Positions 50,227-58,541 of a DNA stretch of 64,000 nt are shown here, piece by piece; within the stretch, counting starts at the first letter, position 1; each line of letters begins with the position of its first letter. A program made the translations under genes and the position numbers. The notes beneath the pieces were generated by a model, which saw only the letters and a list, made by a program, of their open reading frames with translations, was not told the DNA's origin and made no database searches. Source of the stretch: Mediterraneibacter glycyrrhizinilyticus (lineage in GTDB: Bacteria; Bacillota; Clostridia; Lachnospirales; Lachnospiraceae); contig NZ_JADMSO010000006.1 in NCBI RefSeq assembly GCF_015560805.1, positions 124,001 through 188,000 of the forward strand. The letters are read 5' to 3'.

Positions 50227-51497
50227 TGAGTGGAGAAAAGAATACAAATGTACCTGTAAGAGACTTATCTGTAAAACAGGGATTCAAATTATCGAAGTTT
50301 TTAGTGAGCTGGGAAATGGTGCTGATCTATATTTTACTTTTGATCAACGTTGTATTGATGGTCAGCAGGACCAACCTGTATTTCTCACCCGGAACGATCC
50401 AGGCGATCATTCAGTCCGGTATGGATGTATGCCCGCTCGTACTCGGAATGATCCTGATCCTGATGCTCGGCGATATCGACGTATCGGTTGCATCTACGAT
50501 GATTTTTGCATCCATGGCAACGGGGCTTTGCTGTCAGGCGGGAATGTCGGCGTTTGTAGGCGTGATCGTTGGAATCGCAGCAGGAGCGCTCTGCGGACTG
50601 TTTAACGGATATTTCGTAGCATATGTGGAGATGCCGGCGGTCATCGTTACGATCGCGACGTCGATGTTGTTCAGAGGAATCGTAAAGATCATCCTGGACG
50701 TCAATGTGTTGAAACAGTTCCCGAGCTTTTACACAACCGTAGCTTGGACCAATATCGCAGGAATCCCATTGTCACTGATCCTGTTCCTTGTGATGGGAGC
50801 GGTCTTCGTATTCCTGCTTCAGAAATCCAGATTCGGACGGAAGCTTTACATTATCGGAAACAACGCGACATGCGCACAGTATTCCGGTATCGATGTAAGG
50901 AAGACAAAACTGATCGTTTTCGTCCTGATGGGCGTAATGTGCGGAGTTGCTTCGATCTTCTTCGTAGGAAGAATGGGAGGAAGCGTATCTTCTACAATGG
51001 GTACCGGATATGAGATGACGGCGATCGCGATCTGCGTACTTGGCGGCGTATCCACAAACGGCGGAAAAGGAAAGGTTTACGGACCGATCATCGCAACATT
51101 GATCATGGCGTTCCTTACTTATACGCTTGGTCTTTTGGAAGTGGATGCCAATACGAGAAAGATCGTAACCGGATTTATCCTGATCATCGCAGTCCTGATC
51201 CCGAATGTGAACAGACAGCTGATCGCAAATCTGAAGCTGAAATTTGTTTACAAAGGAAATAAGAACGTAGAAGCGCTGAACATCAAAACAGCAGCGGAAG
51301 TAAAAGCGCTGAAAGCGACGATCGATGAGACGAAGAAAGACTCTGCAATGAATGACGCAGATAAGAGTGCAAAGATCAAGAAATGTGAAGACAAGATCGC
51401 GGCACTTCAGAAAAAATGTAAAGAGCAGACAGAAATCTGGCTGAGAGAGCAAAAAGAGGACGAACGCAAAGCAAAAGAACGATTTGCAGCAAAATAG
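50226..51497 (+). CDS. CUT2-family sugar ABC transporter permease (2) with charged C-terminal extension
   Basis: This 423-residue permease has the family signatures 'LGDIDVSVASTMIFASMA', 'GALCGLFNGYFVAYVEMPA', 'LYIIGNNATCAQYSGIDV' and 'AICVLGGVSTNGGKGKVYG'. After the last helix (near 330) an extra ~85 residues rich in Lys, Glu and Ala ('KKCEDKIAALQKKCKEQ') probably form a cytoplasmic helix. This is longer than usual for the family and may contact the ATPase or a regulator. Confidence 0.92.
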   Translation: MSGEKNTNVPVRDLSVKQGFKLSKFLVSWEMVLIYILLLINVVLMVSRTNLYFSPGTIQAIIQSGMDVCPLVLGMILILMLGDIDVSVASTMIFASMATGLCCQAGMSAFVGVIVGIAAGALCGLFNGYFVAYVEMPAVIVTIATSMLFRGIVKIILDVNVLKQFPSFYTTVAWTNIAGIPLSLILFLVMGAVFVFLLQKSRFGRKLYIIGNNATCAQYSGIDVRKTKLIVFVLMGVMCGVASIFFVGRMGGSVSSTMGTGYEMTAIAICVLGGVSTNGGKGKVYGPIIATLIMAFLTYTLGLLEVDANTRKIVTGFILIIAVLIPNVNRQLIANLKLKFVYKGNKNVEALNIKTAAEVKALKATIDETKKDSAMNDADKSAKIKKCEDKIAALQKKCKEQTEIWLREQKEDERKAKERFAAK

Positions 51498-51540
51498 TTT
51501 GATTCATAGTTTTACATGTATCGTTTCACATTCATAAGTT

Positions 51541-51565
51541 TATAGACAGCAGAGGGCTGTTTATA
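51541..51565 (+). other. Intercistronic hairpin before the sugar-binding protein gene
   Basis: TATAGACAGC and GCTGTTTATA pair over 10 bp (one G-U) around a 5-nt loop. It is not followed by a clean U-tract, so it probably stabilises or processes the mRNA for higher expression of the binding protein. Confidence 0.6.
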
Positions 51566-51591
51566 TATTAAAAAAAAGGAGGAACAAAATT

Positions 51592-52779
51592 ATGAAAAAC
51601 TGGAAACGTCTGGTAGCACTTGGAATGAGCGCAATGATGATCGCTTCATTGGCAGGATGTAGCACAACAAAGTCAACGGAAGGCGGCTCAGAGGGCGGCG
51701 AAGCGGCTGCACCGGCTGAGTCAGGCGGCGGAAAAGAATCTCTGGAGGGAACACATGTATTTATGTTCAAATCCACAGGTAACTCTTTCGGAGACCTGAT
51801 GTACGAGGGATTTTCAGAGTATCTGGAAGCAAAAGGCGAGAAGACCGCTTATAAGAGCCCGGCTGAAACAACCGTAGCAGCACAGGTTCAGATGCTGGAT
51901 GAGCTGATCACACAGAATGTTGCATCCATCACGATTTCTACAAACGGTGACGCAGGTTATGATGAAGTGTTCAAGAAAGCTCAGGAAAAAGGAATACCGA
52001 TCGTATCCGTAGACTCCGAGGCAAATCCGGAATACCGTATATGCCATACAAACCAGGCAGAGACACAGGATATCGGATCTTACCTTGTACAGGCAGCTGT
52101 ACTGATCACACTTGGTGTGGATTATCCTGGTGACGGAAAAATGGAAGAGACTGTAAAGACAGAGCTCGGAAAATACTCAGGAGAAGAGATCAAATTAGGT
52201 GTTCTTTCTGCATCCATTGATACTCCGGTTCAGAACTCCTGGATCGCAGCGATGGAAACAGAGCTTGCAAAAGATTTCTATGCAGGAAAAGTAAGCCCGG
52301 AACTTGACAAGAAATATGGTAACGATGACCTGACAGAGTCCACAACACAGGCACAGGCATTTATCGCAGAGAACGCAGTTGACTGTATCATTTCTCCTAC
52401 AACCGTAGGTATCGCAGCAGCAGGACAGGCTCTGAAATCCGCGAACAGCGAGATCAAACTGACAGGTCTTGGACTTCCGTCAGAGATGCAGTCTTTCATG
52501 CCGACAAAAGCTGACGACGACGCATTCGAGTATGTTTGCCCATACATGATGCTGTGGGATGTTATCCATCTTGGAGCAGTATCCGGAGCAGCAACATATG
52601 CAGCAGTAAATGATGGATTTGACGGGTCCGTAGGAAGCAGCTTTGAAATGGATGCGTTCCGTGATTACGAAGCAGAAACTTACGAAGCATACCAGAGTGG
52701 CGACGGTACAGCAGTTCTGGCAGGCGCACCGTTCATCTTTGAAAAGAACAATATGGCTGAGTGGATCGACGTACTGTAA
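51592..52779 (+). CDS. Sugar-binding lipoprotein of the CUT2 transporter
   Basis: This 395-residue lipoprotein has a signal peptide ending in the lipobox 'LAGC' (Cys23), a Gly/Ser/Glu-rich linker (24-55) and a Peripla_BP_4 domain ('HVFMFKSTGNSFGDLMYEGF', 'GIPIVSVDSEANPEY', 'IISPTTVGIAAAGQAL'). The arrangement resembles RhaS/autoinducer-2-type binding proteins. It delivers the sugar to the permeases just upstream. Kinase and epimerase genes downstream suggest a pentose or deoxysugar, but the ligand is not readable. Confidence 0.93.
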   Translation: MKNWKRLVALGMSAMMIASLAGCSTTKSTEGGSEGGEAAAPAESGGGKESLEGTHVFMFKSTGNSFGDLMYEGFSEYLEAKGEKTAYKSPAETTVAAQVQMLDELITQNVASITISTNGDAGYDEVFKKAQEKGIPIVSVDSEANPEYRICHTNQAETQDIGSYLVQAAVLITLGVDYPGDGKMEETVKTELGKYSGEEIKLGVLSASIDTPVQNSWIAAMETELAKDFYAGKVSPELDKKYGNDDLTESTTQAQAFIAENAVDCIISPTTVGIAAAGQALKSANSEIKLTGLGLPSEMQSFMPTKADDDAFEYVCPYMMLWDVIHLGAVSGAATYAAVNDGFDGSVGSSFEMDAFRDYEAETYEAYQSGDGTAVLAGAPFIFEKNNMAEWIDVL

Positions 52780-52841
52780 GAACAGACGGATATCCTGCAT
52801 GGCAGATGGGAACAGGCGGTTATGTGACGCATAGTACTTGG

Positions 52842-52929
52842 ATCACCGGAAGTGCCAAAAGGCACATTCCGGGATTGTAAGCAGTCGCCAAGGTCTCGGG
52901 CAAGCCCGGACTTTGGCTCGCCGCCTATA
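52842..52929 (+). repeat. 88-nt double-hairpin repeat, copy B
   Basis: Hairpin 1 is CCGGAA-GTGCC-AAAA-GGCAC-A-TTCCGG; hairpin 2 is built on GCCAAGG and CTTTGGC with a CGGGC/GCCCG core. It ends CCTATA, as copy A does. It lies 62 nt after the binding-protein gene. Confidence 0.92.
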
Positions 52930-52934
52930 AAAAA

Positions 52935-52984
52935 ACGGAAAAGGGGAGAAAATTCAAGAAAAGGGATTTTCTCCCCTTTTCCGT
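52935..52984 (-). terminator. Perfect 19-bp inverted repeat after the sugar ABC operon
   Basis: The arms at 52935-52953 and 52966-52984 are exactly complementary. The T-tract needed for intrinsic termination lies on the minus strand (seven A residues before the left arm); the plus strand shows no U-run. It may block antisense transcription or protect the 3' end of the ABC mRNA. Confidence 0.65.
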
Positions 52985-53077
52985 TCAAAGATCCATCTGT
53001 CGGTTTGTTTTGAAATGTGATAAAGTAGAAAGTAAGAGAAGCAGGAAAAAGAGGAAAATCGGACAGGAGGAGGCAAA

Positions 53078-54592
53078 ATGAGATATTTGATGGGAATCGA
53101 CAATGGCGGAACATTTTCCAAAGCGGCATTGTTTGATGAGAACGGAGTGCAGATTTCGGTGGCAAGCGTTCCCACCGTGACATTAACGCCGAAGCCGGGG
53201 TATACGGAGCGGGATATGGAGGAACTCTGGCAGGTAAATGCAAAGGCGGCGCGTCAGGCGATCGAAAAGAGCGGGATCGATCCGAAAGAGATTGCGGGCG
53301 TGTCCTATTCCGGGCATGGAAAAGGTCTGTATCTGGTCGGAAAAGACGGAAAACCCGCTTATAACGGAATCATTTCCACCGATGCGCGGGCATGGGCATA
53401 TGTGAAGCAGTGGAAAGAAGACGGAACTGCGAAAAAAGTATATGAAAAGACTTGTCAGGACATCCTTGCATGTCAGCCGGTCAGTCTTCTCGCATGGCTG
53501 CGGGATCATGAGCCGGAAGTATTGGAACGGACACGGTATGTATTTGCGGTGAAAGATTATGTGCGGTATCGGATGAGCGGAGAAGCTTATGCGGAGTACA
53601 CGGATTTTTCGGGAGGAAATCTGGTCAATCTGCATACCGGAGAATATGACCGCGAATTACTTTCCTATATGGGGCTGGATATGGTGTATGAAAAACTTCC
53701 TCCGCTTCGTCACGCGTCGGACATCTGCGGTCATGTGACGAAAGAAGCCGCCGAACTGACACTGATCCCGGAGGGGACGCCGGTTGCTGCCGGAATGTTT
53801 GACGTCAATGCCTGCGGAATTGCTTCCGGTCTTTCGGATGAAGAGAAAATGTGCATGATCGCGGGAACGTGGAGTATCAATGAATTTATCGCAAAAGAGC
53901 CGGTCTTGAACGGAACCGTGGCGTTAAATTCGATGTTCTGTATCCCGGGATATTATCTGATCGAGGAGAGTAGTCCGACTTCGGCGGGAAATATGGAATG
54001 GTTCATCCGCAATCTGATGGGATATGAAAAGGAAGAGGCGAAAGAAAACGGTGGATCGGTGTACGATGTGACAAATGCATGGGTAGAGTCGATCGAGCCG
54101 CAGGAGAATAATATCATTTTTCTTCCGTTTTTGAACGGTTCGAATGAAGATGCTCTGGCGAAAGGGACGTTTGTCGGGCTGACCGCGTACCACAATAAAA
54201 AACATATGCTGCGTGCGGTGTATGAGGGGATCGTATTTTCCCATCTGACCCATGTAAAGAAACTGCTCCGCAACCGGGAAGTTCCGAAGAGTATCCGGCT
54301 CTCGGGCGGTGCAGCCAATTCCGACGTGTGGGTACAGATCTTTGCGGACGCACTGCAGATCCCGATCGACGTGATCGAGGATAAGGAACTGGGCGCACAG
54401 GGAGCGGCGATCGTAGCGGGAATCGCGGCAGGCGTGTATGCGGATTACGAAGAGGGAATCCGGCGGACGGTCAAGATCACAAAAACCGTGCAGCCACGTC
54501 CGGAATACGGACCGGTCTATGAGAAAAAATATCAGACATACCGCCGTGTGATCGAGGGCTTGAGCAGTGTGTGGGAATGTTTTGAAAACTAG
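53078..54592 (+). CDS. FGGY-family carbohydrate kinase (pentulose kinase-like)
   Basis: This 504-residue sugar kinase has 'LMGIDNGGTFSKAALFDENG' (phosphate-1 loop), 'GVSYSGHGKGLYLVG', 'VAAGMFDVNACGIASG', 'MIAGTWSINEFIAKEP' and 'RLSGGAANSDVWVQIFADAL'. The length and motifs fit xylulokinase/L-xylulose kinase relatives. Next to a UlaE-type epimerase, L-xylulose or another L-pentulose is the likely substrate; this is context inference. AGGAGGAGG precedes the ATG. Confidence 0.9.
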   Translation: MRYLMGIDNGGTFSKAALFDENGVQISVASVPTVTLTPKPGYTERDMEELWQVNAKAARQAIEKSGIDPKEIAGVSYSGHGKGLYLVGKDGKPAYNGIISTDARAWAYVKQWKEDGTAKKVYEKTCQDILACQPVSLLAWLRDHEPEVLERTRYVFAVKDYVRYRMSGEAYAEYTDFSGGNLVNLHTGEYDRELLSYMGLDMVYEKLPPLRHASDICGHVTKEAAELTLIPEGTPVAAGMFDVNACGIASGLSDEEKMCMIAGTWSINEFIAKEPVLNGTVALNSMFCIPGYYLIEESSPTSAGNMEWFIRNLMGYEKEEAKENGGSVYDVTNAWVESIEPQENNIIFLPFLNGSNEDALAKGTFVGLTAYHNKKHMLRAVYEGIVFSHLTHVKKLLRNREVPKSIRLSGGAANSDVWVQIFADALQIPIDVIEDKELGAQGAAIVAGIAAGVYADYEEGIRRTVKITKTVQPRPEYGPVYEKKYQTYRRVIEGLSSVWECFEN

Positions 54593-54633
54593 AAAAGAAA
54601 ACAGGAAAACAAGAAAAGAGGAGAATGAAAGCG

Positions 54634-55479
54634 ATGGAACGAGCGTATACCCTTGGTTTGTACGAGAAAGCGATGCCGTCCGATCTGACATGGAGAGAAA
54701 AGCTTCTGGCGGCAAAAGAAGCGGGATTTGATTTTGTGGAGATCAGTATCGATGAGACAGACGCGAAACTTTCCAGATTGGACATGACGAAAGAAGAACG
54801 GTTGGGACTGGTACAGCTGATGCAGGAAACCGGCGTGCCGATCCGGACAATGTGCTTGAGCGGTCATCGGAAATATCCGCTTGGCAGCAGTGATCCGGCA
54901 GTGGAAGCGCGGGGAATCGAGATCATGGAAAAAGCGATCCGGCTTGCGGAAGACCTGGGAATCCGGATCATCCAGCTGGCAGGCTATGATGTATATTATG
55001 AAGAATCCACATTTGAGACAAAGAAGCGTTTCCTTGCCAATCTGAAAAAAGCGGCGGATATGGCGGCAAAAGCAGGCGTGACCATGGGCTTTGAGACGAT
55101 GGAAAATGAGTTTATGAACACGGTGGAAAAGGCAATGAAGTATGTGACGCTTGTCGGATCGCCGTATCTGAACGTCTATCCGGATATCGGAAATATCACC
55201 AATGCGGCAAAGACGTATGAAAATGACGTGCTGGAAGATCTGGAACTCGGGAAAGGGCATATCGTGGCGATGCACTTAAAAGAGACGGTTCCGGGAAAAT
55301 TCCGGGAGATCCCGTTCGGGACCGGGCATGTGGATTTTGAAAGCGCAGTTACAAAAGCATGGGAACTTGGCGTGAGAAAATATGTCACAGAGTTCTGGTA
55401 TACCGGAAATCCGGGATGGAAAGAAGATATCACTTTTGCAAATGAGATGTTTACAAGAATATTAAACGGAAGAGCATAA
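54634..55479 (+). CDS. L-ribulose-5-phosphate 3-epimerase (UlaE/SgbU-like)
   Basis: This 281-residue TIM-barrel enzyme has 'LGLYEKAMPSDLTWREKL', 'DFVEISIDETDAKLSRLDM', 'IIQLAGYDVYYEES' and 'YPDIGNITNA', all close to UlaE. It should convert L-xylulose-5-phosphate to L-ribulose-5-phosphate. I prefer ATG 54634, 10 nt after GAGGAG, over ATG 54625, which abuts that site. It follows the kinase by 41 nt. A matching 4-epimerase is not in the window. Confidence 0.9.
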   Translation: MERAYTLGLYEKAMPSDLTWREKLLAAKEAGFDFVEISIDETDAKLSRLDMTKEERLGLVQLMQETGVPIRTMCLSGHRKYPLGSSDPAVEARGIEIMEKAIRLAEDLGIRIIQLAGYDVYYEESTFETKKRFLANLKKAADMAAKAGVTMGFETMENEFMNTVEKAMKYVTLVGSPYLNVYPDIGNITNAAKTYENDVLEDLELGKGHIVAMHLKETVPGKFREIPFGTGHVDFESAVTKAWELGVRKYVTEFWYTGNPGWKEDITFANEMFTRILNGRA

Positions 55480-55487
55480 GGACTAAA

Positions 55488-55575
55488 ATCACCGGAAGTG
55501 CCAAAAGGCACATTCCGGGATTGTAAGCAGTTGCCAAGGTCTCGGGCAAGCCCGGATTTTGGCTCGTTGCTTATA
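55488..55575 (+). repeat. 88-nt double-hairpin repeat, copy C
   Basis: Same length and orientation as copy B, with five C-to-T changes, all outside the cores of the two hairpins. It begins 9 nt after the epimerase stop codon and is directly followed by a terminator. Confidence 0.92.
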
Positions 55576-55582
55576 CAAAAAG

Positions 55583-55640
55583 AAGACTCCCCTTGGAGGT
55601 TCCGGACCGACCGGCATGGACTTCCAGGGCGGAGTCTTTT
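55583..55640 (+). terminator. Terminator of the kinase-epimerase operon
   Basis: AAGACTCC and GGAGTCTT close a stem-loop with further internal pairing, followed by TTTT; it lies just before the converging ROK gene. Confidence 0.75.
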
Positions 55641-55678
55641 ATCTGATAAAAATGTTATTTAATAAGAAGGTAATACAG

Positions 55679-56875
55679 CTATTCTTTGGATAACAGCGTA
55701 CGATAGACTGCAAATGCGGCTGCTCCGATCGCCCCGGTATAGGGAGAGTAAGGCTTGATGATCAGTTCCTGTTTGGAGGGGAGCATAAAAAGGTTCGGTT
55801 CAAAATCAAGCTGCTTTTTTAAAAGAGCGACCGTGCTTGAAATATTGAATAACTCTCCGTGTATAAATACGCGTTTGCAGTCGATGATCATATTCAGGTT
55901 GGTGATCGTGGTAGCGATGCTTTTCACTGCCAAGGTGATCAGCTTGACGAGAATAGTGTCCCCTAATTCGTATGCATTTAAGATCACGGGGAGCGTAATC
56001 TCATGCTCATCGTTTACCAGCTGATGTAAATAAGTATCCGGACTGCTGTGGTAGAGGAGACGAGCTTTTTTGATCAGCCATGTCTCGCTTGCGTAGGTCT
56101 GGAGACAACCATGTTTTCCGCATTCGCATAATTCTCCGTCCGGGTGGACCGTCATGTGTCCGATCTCTCCGATCTTTAAATTCTGACTTCCATAGAGCGT
56201 GTCGTGGTACAGATGGGTACAGTGGATGCCCCGACCGATATGGAAGAAAAGGAAATTGCTGTTGTCGACGTCAGGTTTCGTATAAAAAAGAGATTCGGCT
56301 CTCGTCATACAATGTACATTGTTGGAAAAATAGAGCGGGATGTCAAAGCATTCGGCGATTTTTCTGAGGTTGAAATTTTTCCAGGATGCATTGTTGGTCA
56401 GGATCTTTTCGGGAGCGTCTTTTGTGTAGTGACCGGGAATCGCGACGCCGATGCCCCGTACCTGATCGGAATATCCTGTTTGCTCAAGAAATCCGGCGAG
56501 AGATTTCACAAAGAAATCGGCATCAACAGGGGAATTTTTGTCGTGCGATACCGTCTCTTTTTGCAAAAGGATACCGGTATTGTCCGTCAGAACAAAGGAA
56601 AAGAATTTTTCCGATATTTCGGCGCCGACATAATAAGAGTGGGAGGGGGCGACGGAAAGCAGGATTTTTTTGCGTCCGACCTTATCCTGCAGATCGATCT
56701 CCTCACCGACTTCCCGGATCAGATCATCGGAGAGCATCTCGGCAGTGAGCAGGCTGACGGTGGCGGGGGTGATCCCGGTATCCCGTGCGATGTCAATGCG
56801 GGAAATCGTATGTTTTGTATATATTTTATGAAGAATCGTGGAATAAAGAAGCTGTTGCTTTTTGGTTGTTTTCAT
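55679..56875 (-). CDS. ROK-family transcriptional regulator (NagC/XylR type)
   Basis: This 398-residue regulator has an N-terminal MarR-like helix-turn-helix ('TISRIDIARDTGITPATVSL') and a ROK domain ('VRGIGVAIPGHY', 'NNVHCMTRAESLFY') with the zinc motif 'CECGKHGCLQTYAS'. The start is ATG 56875; a further 30 codons are open upstream but lack conservation, and AAGGAG lies about 13 nt before this ATG. It diverges from the PTS genes at 57238, which it probably represses, with release by the transported sugar. Confidence 0.9.
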   Translation of the reverse strand: MKTTKKQQLLYSTILHKIYTKHTISRIDIARDTGITPATVSLLTAEMLSDDLIREVGEEIDLQDKVGRKKILLSVAPSHSYYVGAEISEKFFSFVLTDNTGILLQKETVSHDKNSPVDADFFVKSLAGFLEQTGYSDQVRGIGVAIPGHYTKDAPEKILTNNASWKNFNLRKIAECFDIPLYFSNNVHCMTRAESLFYTKPDVDNSNFLFFHIGRGIHCTHLYHDTLYGSQNLKIGEIGHMTVHPDGELCECGKHGCLQTYASETWLIKKARLLYHSSPDTYLHQLVNDEHEITLPVILNAYELGDTILVKLITLAVKSIATTITNLNMIIDCKRVFIHGELFNISSTVALLKKQLDFEPNLFMLPSKQELIIKPYSPYTGAIGAAAFAVYRTLLSKE

Positions 56876-57237
56876 AATATATGGTTTTCTCCTTGTAAAG
56901 ATGCTTTCAACAAAATTATAACACGAAAAATGAAATTGGTCATTCAAAAATATCGAAAAATACATGAATTAATTATTTTTTAAAATTAAAAAACAGATGA
57001 GAATTATTTAAAACGGCAAAAACAGAGTAAAAATGCACAAAAAATGATGCTAAAATTTATATAAAAAGCTGATATTAATTATAATTTAAAACTAATTATA
57101 TACAAAAATGAAAGTTTATGTTATGGTATGAAACATAAAGAAACGTTATTTATCGCGAAAATTAATGTATCTTATGGATGATTGGTTATAATTTATAACT
57201 AAGAATGCAAAAGGAAATGAGAAAAGGAGAAAATATC
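56876..57237. promoter_or_regulatory. Very AT-rich divergent region between the ROK and PTS genes
   Basis: These 362 nt carry no gene. Several AT palindromes occur (TTAATTA...AATTAA near 56970, ATTAATTATAAT near 57073). The clearest is the 15-nt GTTATAATTTATAAC at 57185-57199, a perfect 7-1-7 palindrome and a candidate ROK operator. AAAGGAG lies before the EIIC start. Confidence 0.55.
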
Positions 57238-58512
57238 ATGAATAAGTTTTTGAATGAAAAGCTGATGCCGGTCGCTTCAAAGATGGCCAGCAACAAATTT
57301 CTGATCGCAATCAGAGATGGTATCACATTGGCAATGCCGCTTCTTATCATCGGTTCTCTGCTGATGGTAATCGCAACAGGTTTCGCAATCCCGCCGTTGG
57401 AGAAATGGCTGGGAGACATGGGAATTGCAACATACCTGTGGAAAGGATCTGACAGCAGTTTCGGTCTGATCGGATTGGTGGCAAGTTTCGGAATTGCATA
57501 TAGTCTGACAAAACAGTATAATGTAGACGGAGTTCCTTCCGGAATCGTTTCACTGTCTACATTCATCCTTGTTACACCGTTTGTTACCGGTGAAGCAGGA
57601 AACGGAATGCCGACGACTTATATGGCAGCACAGGGACTGTTCGTAGCGATCGTACTTGGTCTGATCAACGGATGGGTATACCAGTGGTTTATCAATCATA
57701 ATATCCAGATCAAAATGCCGGACAGCGTACCGCCTGCAGTATCCAAAAGTTTCAGCGCGATCCTTCCGGGAGCAACATTGATCGTAGGATGGCTGATCGT
57801 TTACGGAGTTCTGGATGCATTCAAACTGCCGAACCTTCACATGATCGCAAAGACTGTACTCGGAACACCGCTCGGATTACTCGGAAACAATATCATTGGT
57901 GTTGTGATCCTCGTAATGTGTTGTAGCGGTCTCTGGTTCGTTGGTCTCCACGGCGGAAACATCGTAAATAAGATCATGGAGCCGATCTGGCTGACAAACC
58001 TCGGAGAGAATGCAGAAGCATTCAAAGCAGGAGAAAACCTGCAGCATATTTTCACAACACCGTTTATTGACAACTTTGTATACATCGGCGGAGCCGGAGC
58101 GACGATCGGTCTTGTACTTGCTCTGGCATGGATGGCGCGCAGAAAGAATGCAAGTAAACAGGCGAAGACACTGACTCCGATCACGGTAGTTCCGGGACTG
58201 TTCAACATCAATGAGCCGACAATGTTCGGTATTCCGGTTGTATTGAACATCCTGCTTCTGATCCCGTTTGTTGTAGCGCCGGTTGTAAACCTGATCATTT
58301 CCTACTTATCCATGGCATCGGGACTGGTACCGCTGACTTATACAGCGCCTGGCTGGACAACACCGCCGGTTATCAGTGGTTTCCTTGCGACGGGAAGTAT
58401 CCGGGCATCGATCCTGCAGATCATCCTGGTCGTAGCGGATATCCTGTTATACCTTCCGTTTGTGGCGGCAGTTGAGAAACGCTTCAAAGCAGACGAAGAA
58501 CAGGCAAAATAA
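57238..58512 (+). CDS. PTS EIIC, lactose/cellobiose family
   Basis: This 424-residue membrane permease of the phosphotransferase system has about ten helices, with family landmarks 'AIRDGITLAMPLLIIGSLLM', 'FGIAYSLTKQYNVDG', 'GLWFVGLHGGNIVNKIMEP' and 'PGLFNINEPTMFGIPVVLN'. I place the start at ATG 57238 behind AAAGGAG. EIIB and EIIA genes follow after one unrelated gene, so the complex is split into single-domain subunits. The sugar is probably a disaccharide or glycoside. Confidence 0.95.
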   Translation: MNKFLNEKLMPVASKMASNKFLIAIRDGITLAMPLLIIGSLLMVIATGFAIPPLEKWLGDMGIATYLWKGSDSSFGLIGLVASFGIAYSLTKQYNVDGVPSGIVSLSTFILVTPFVTGEAGNGMPTTYMAAQGLFVAIVLGLINGWVYQWFINHNIQIKMPDSVPPAVSKSFSAILPGATLIVGWLIVYGVLDAFKLPNLHMIAKTVLGTPLGLLGNNIIGVVILVMCCSGLWFVGLHGGNIVNKIMEPIWLTNLGENAEAFKAGENLQHIFTTPFIDNFVYIGGAGATIGLVLALAWMARRKNASKQAKTLTPITVVPGLFNINEPTMFGIPVVLNILLLIPFVVAPVVNLIISYLSMASGLVPLTYTAPGWTTPPVISGFLATGSIRASILQIILVVADILLYLPFVAAVEKRFKADEEQAK

Positions 58513-58541
58513 TAAACAAGAATTGAAGGAGCTTTGAAAAT

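Noticed and set aside
52935-52984. Ordinary plus-strand terminator of the ABC operon
   Set aside because: The stem is perfect, but no U-tract follows on the plus strand; the T-run is on the other strand.
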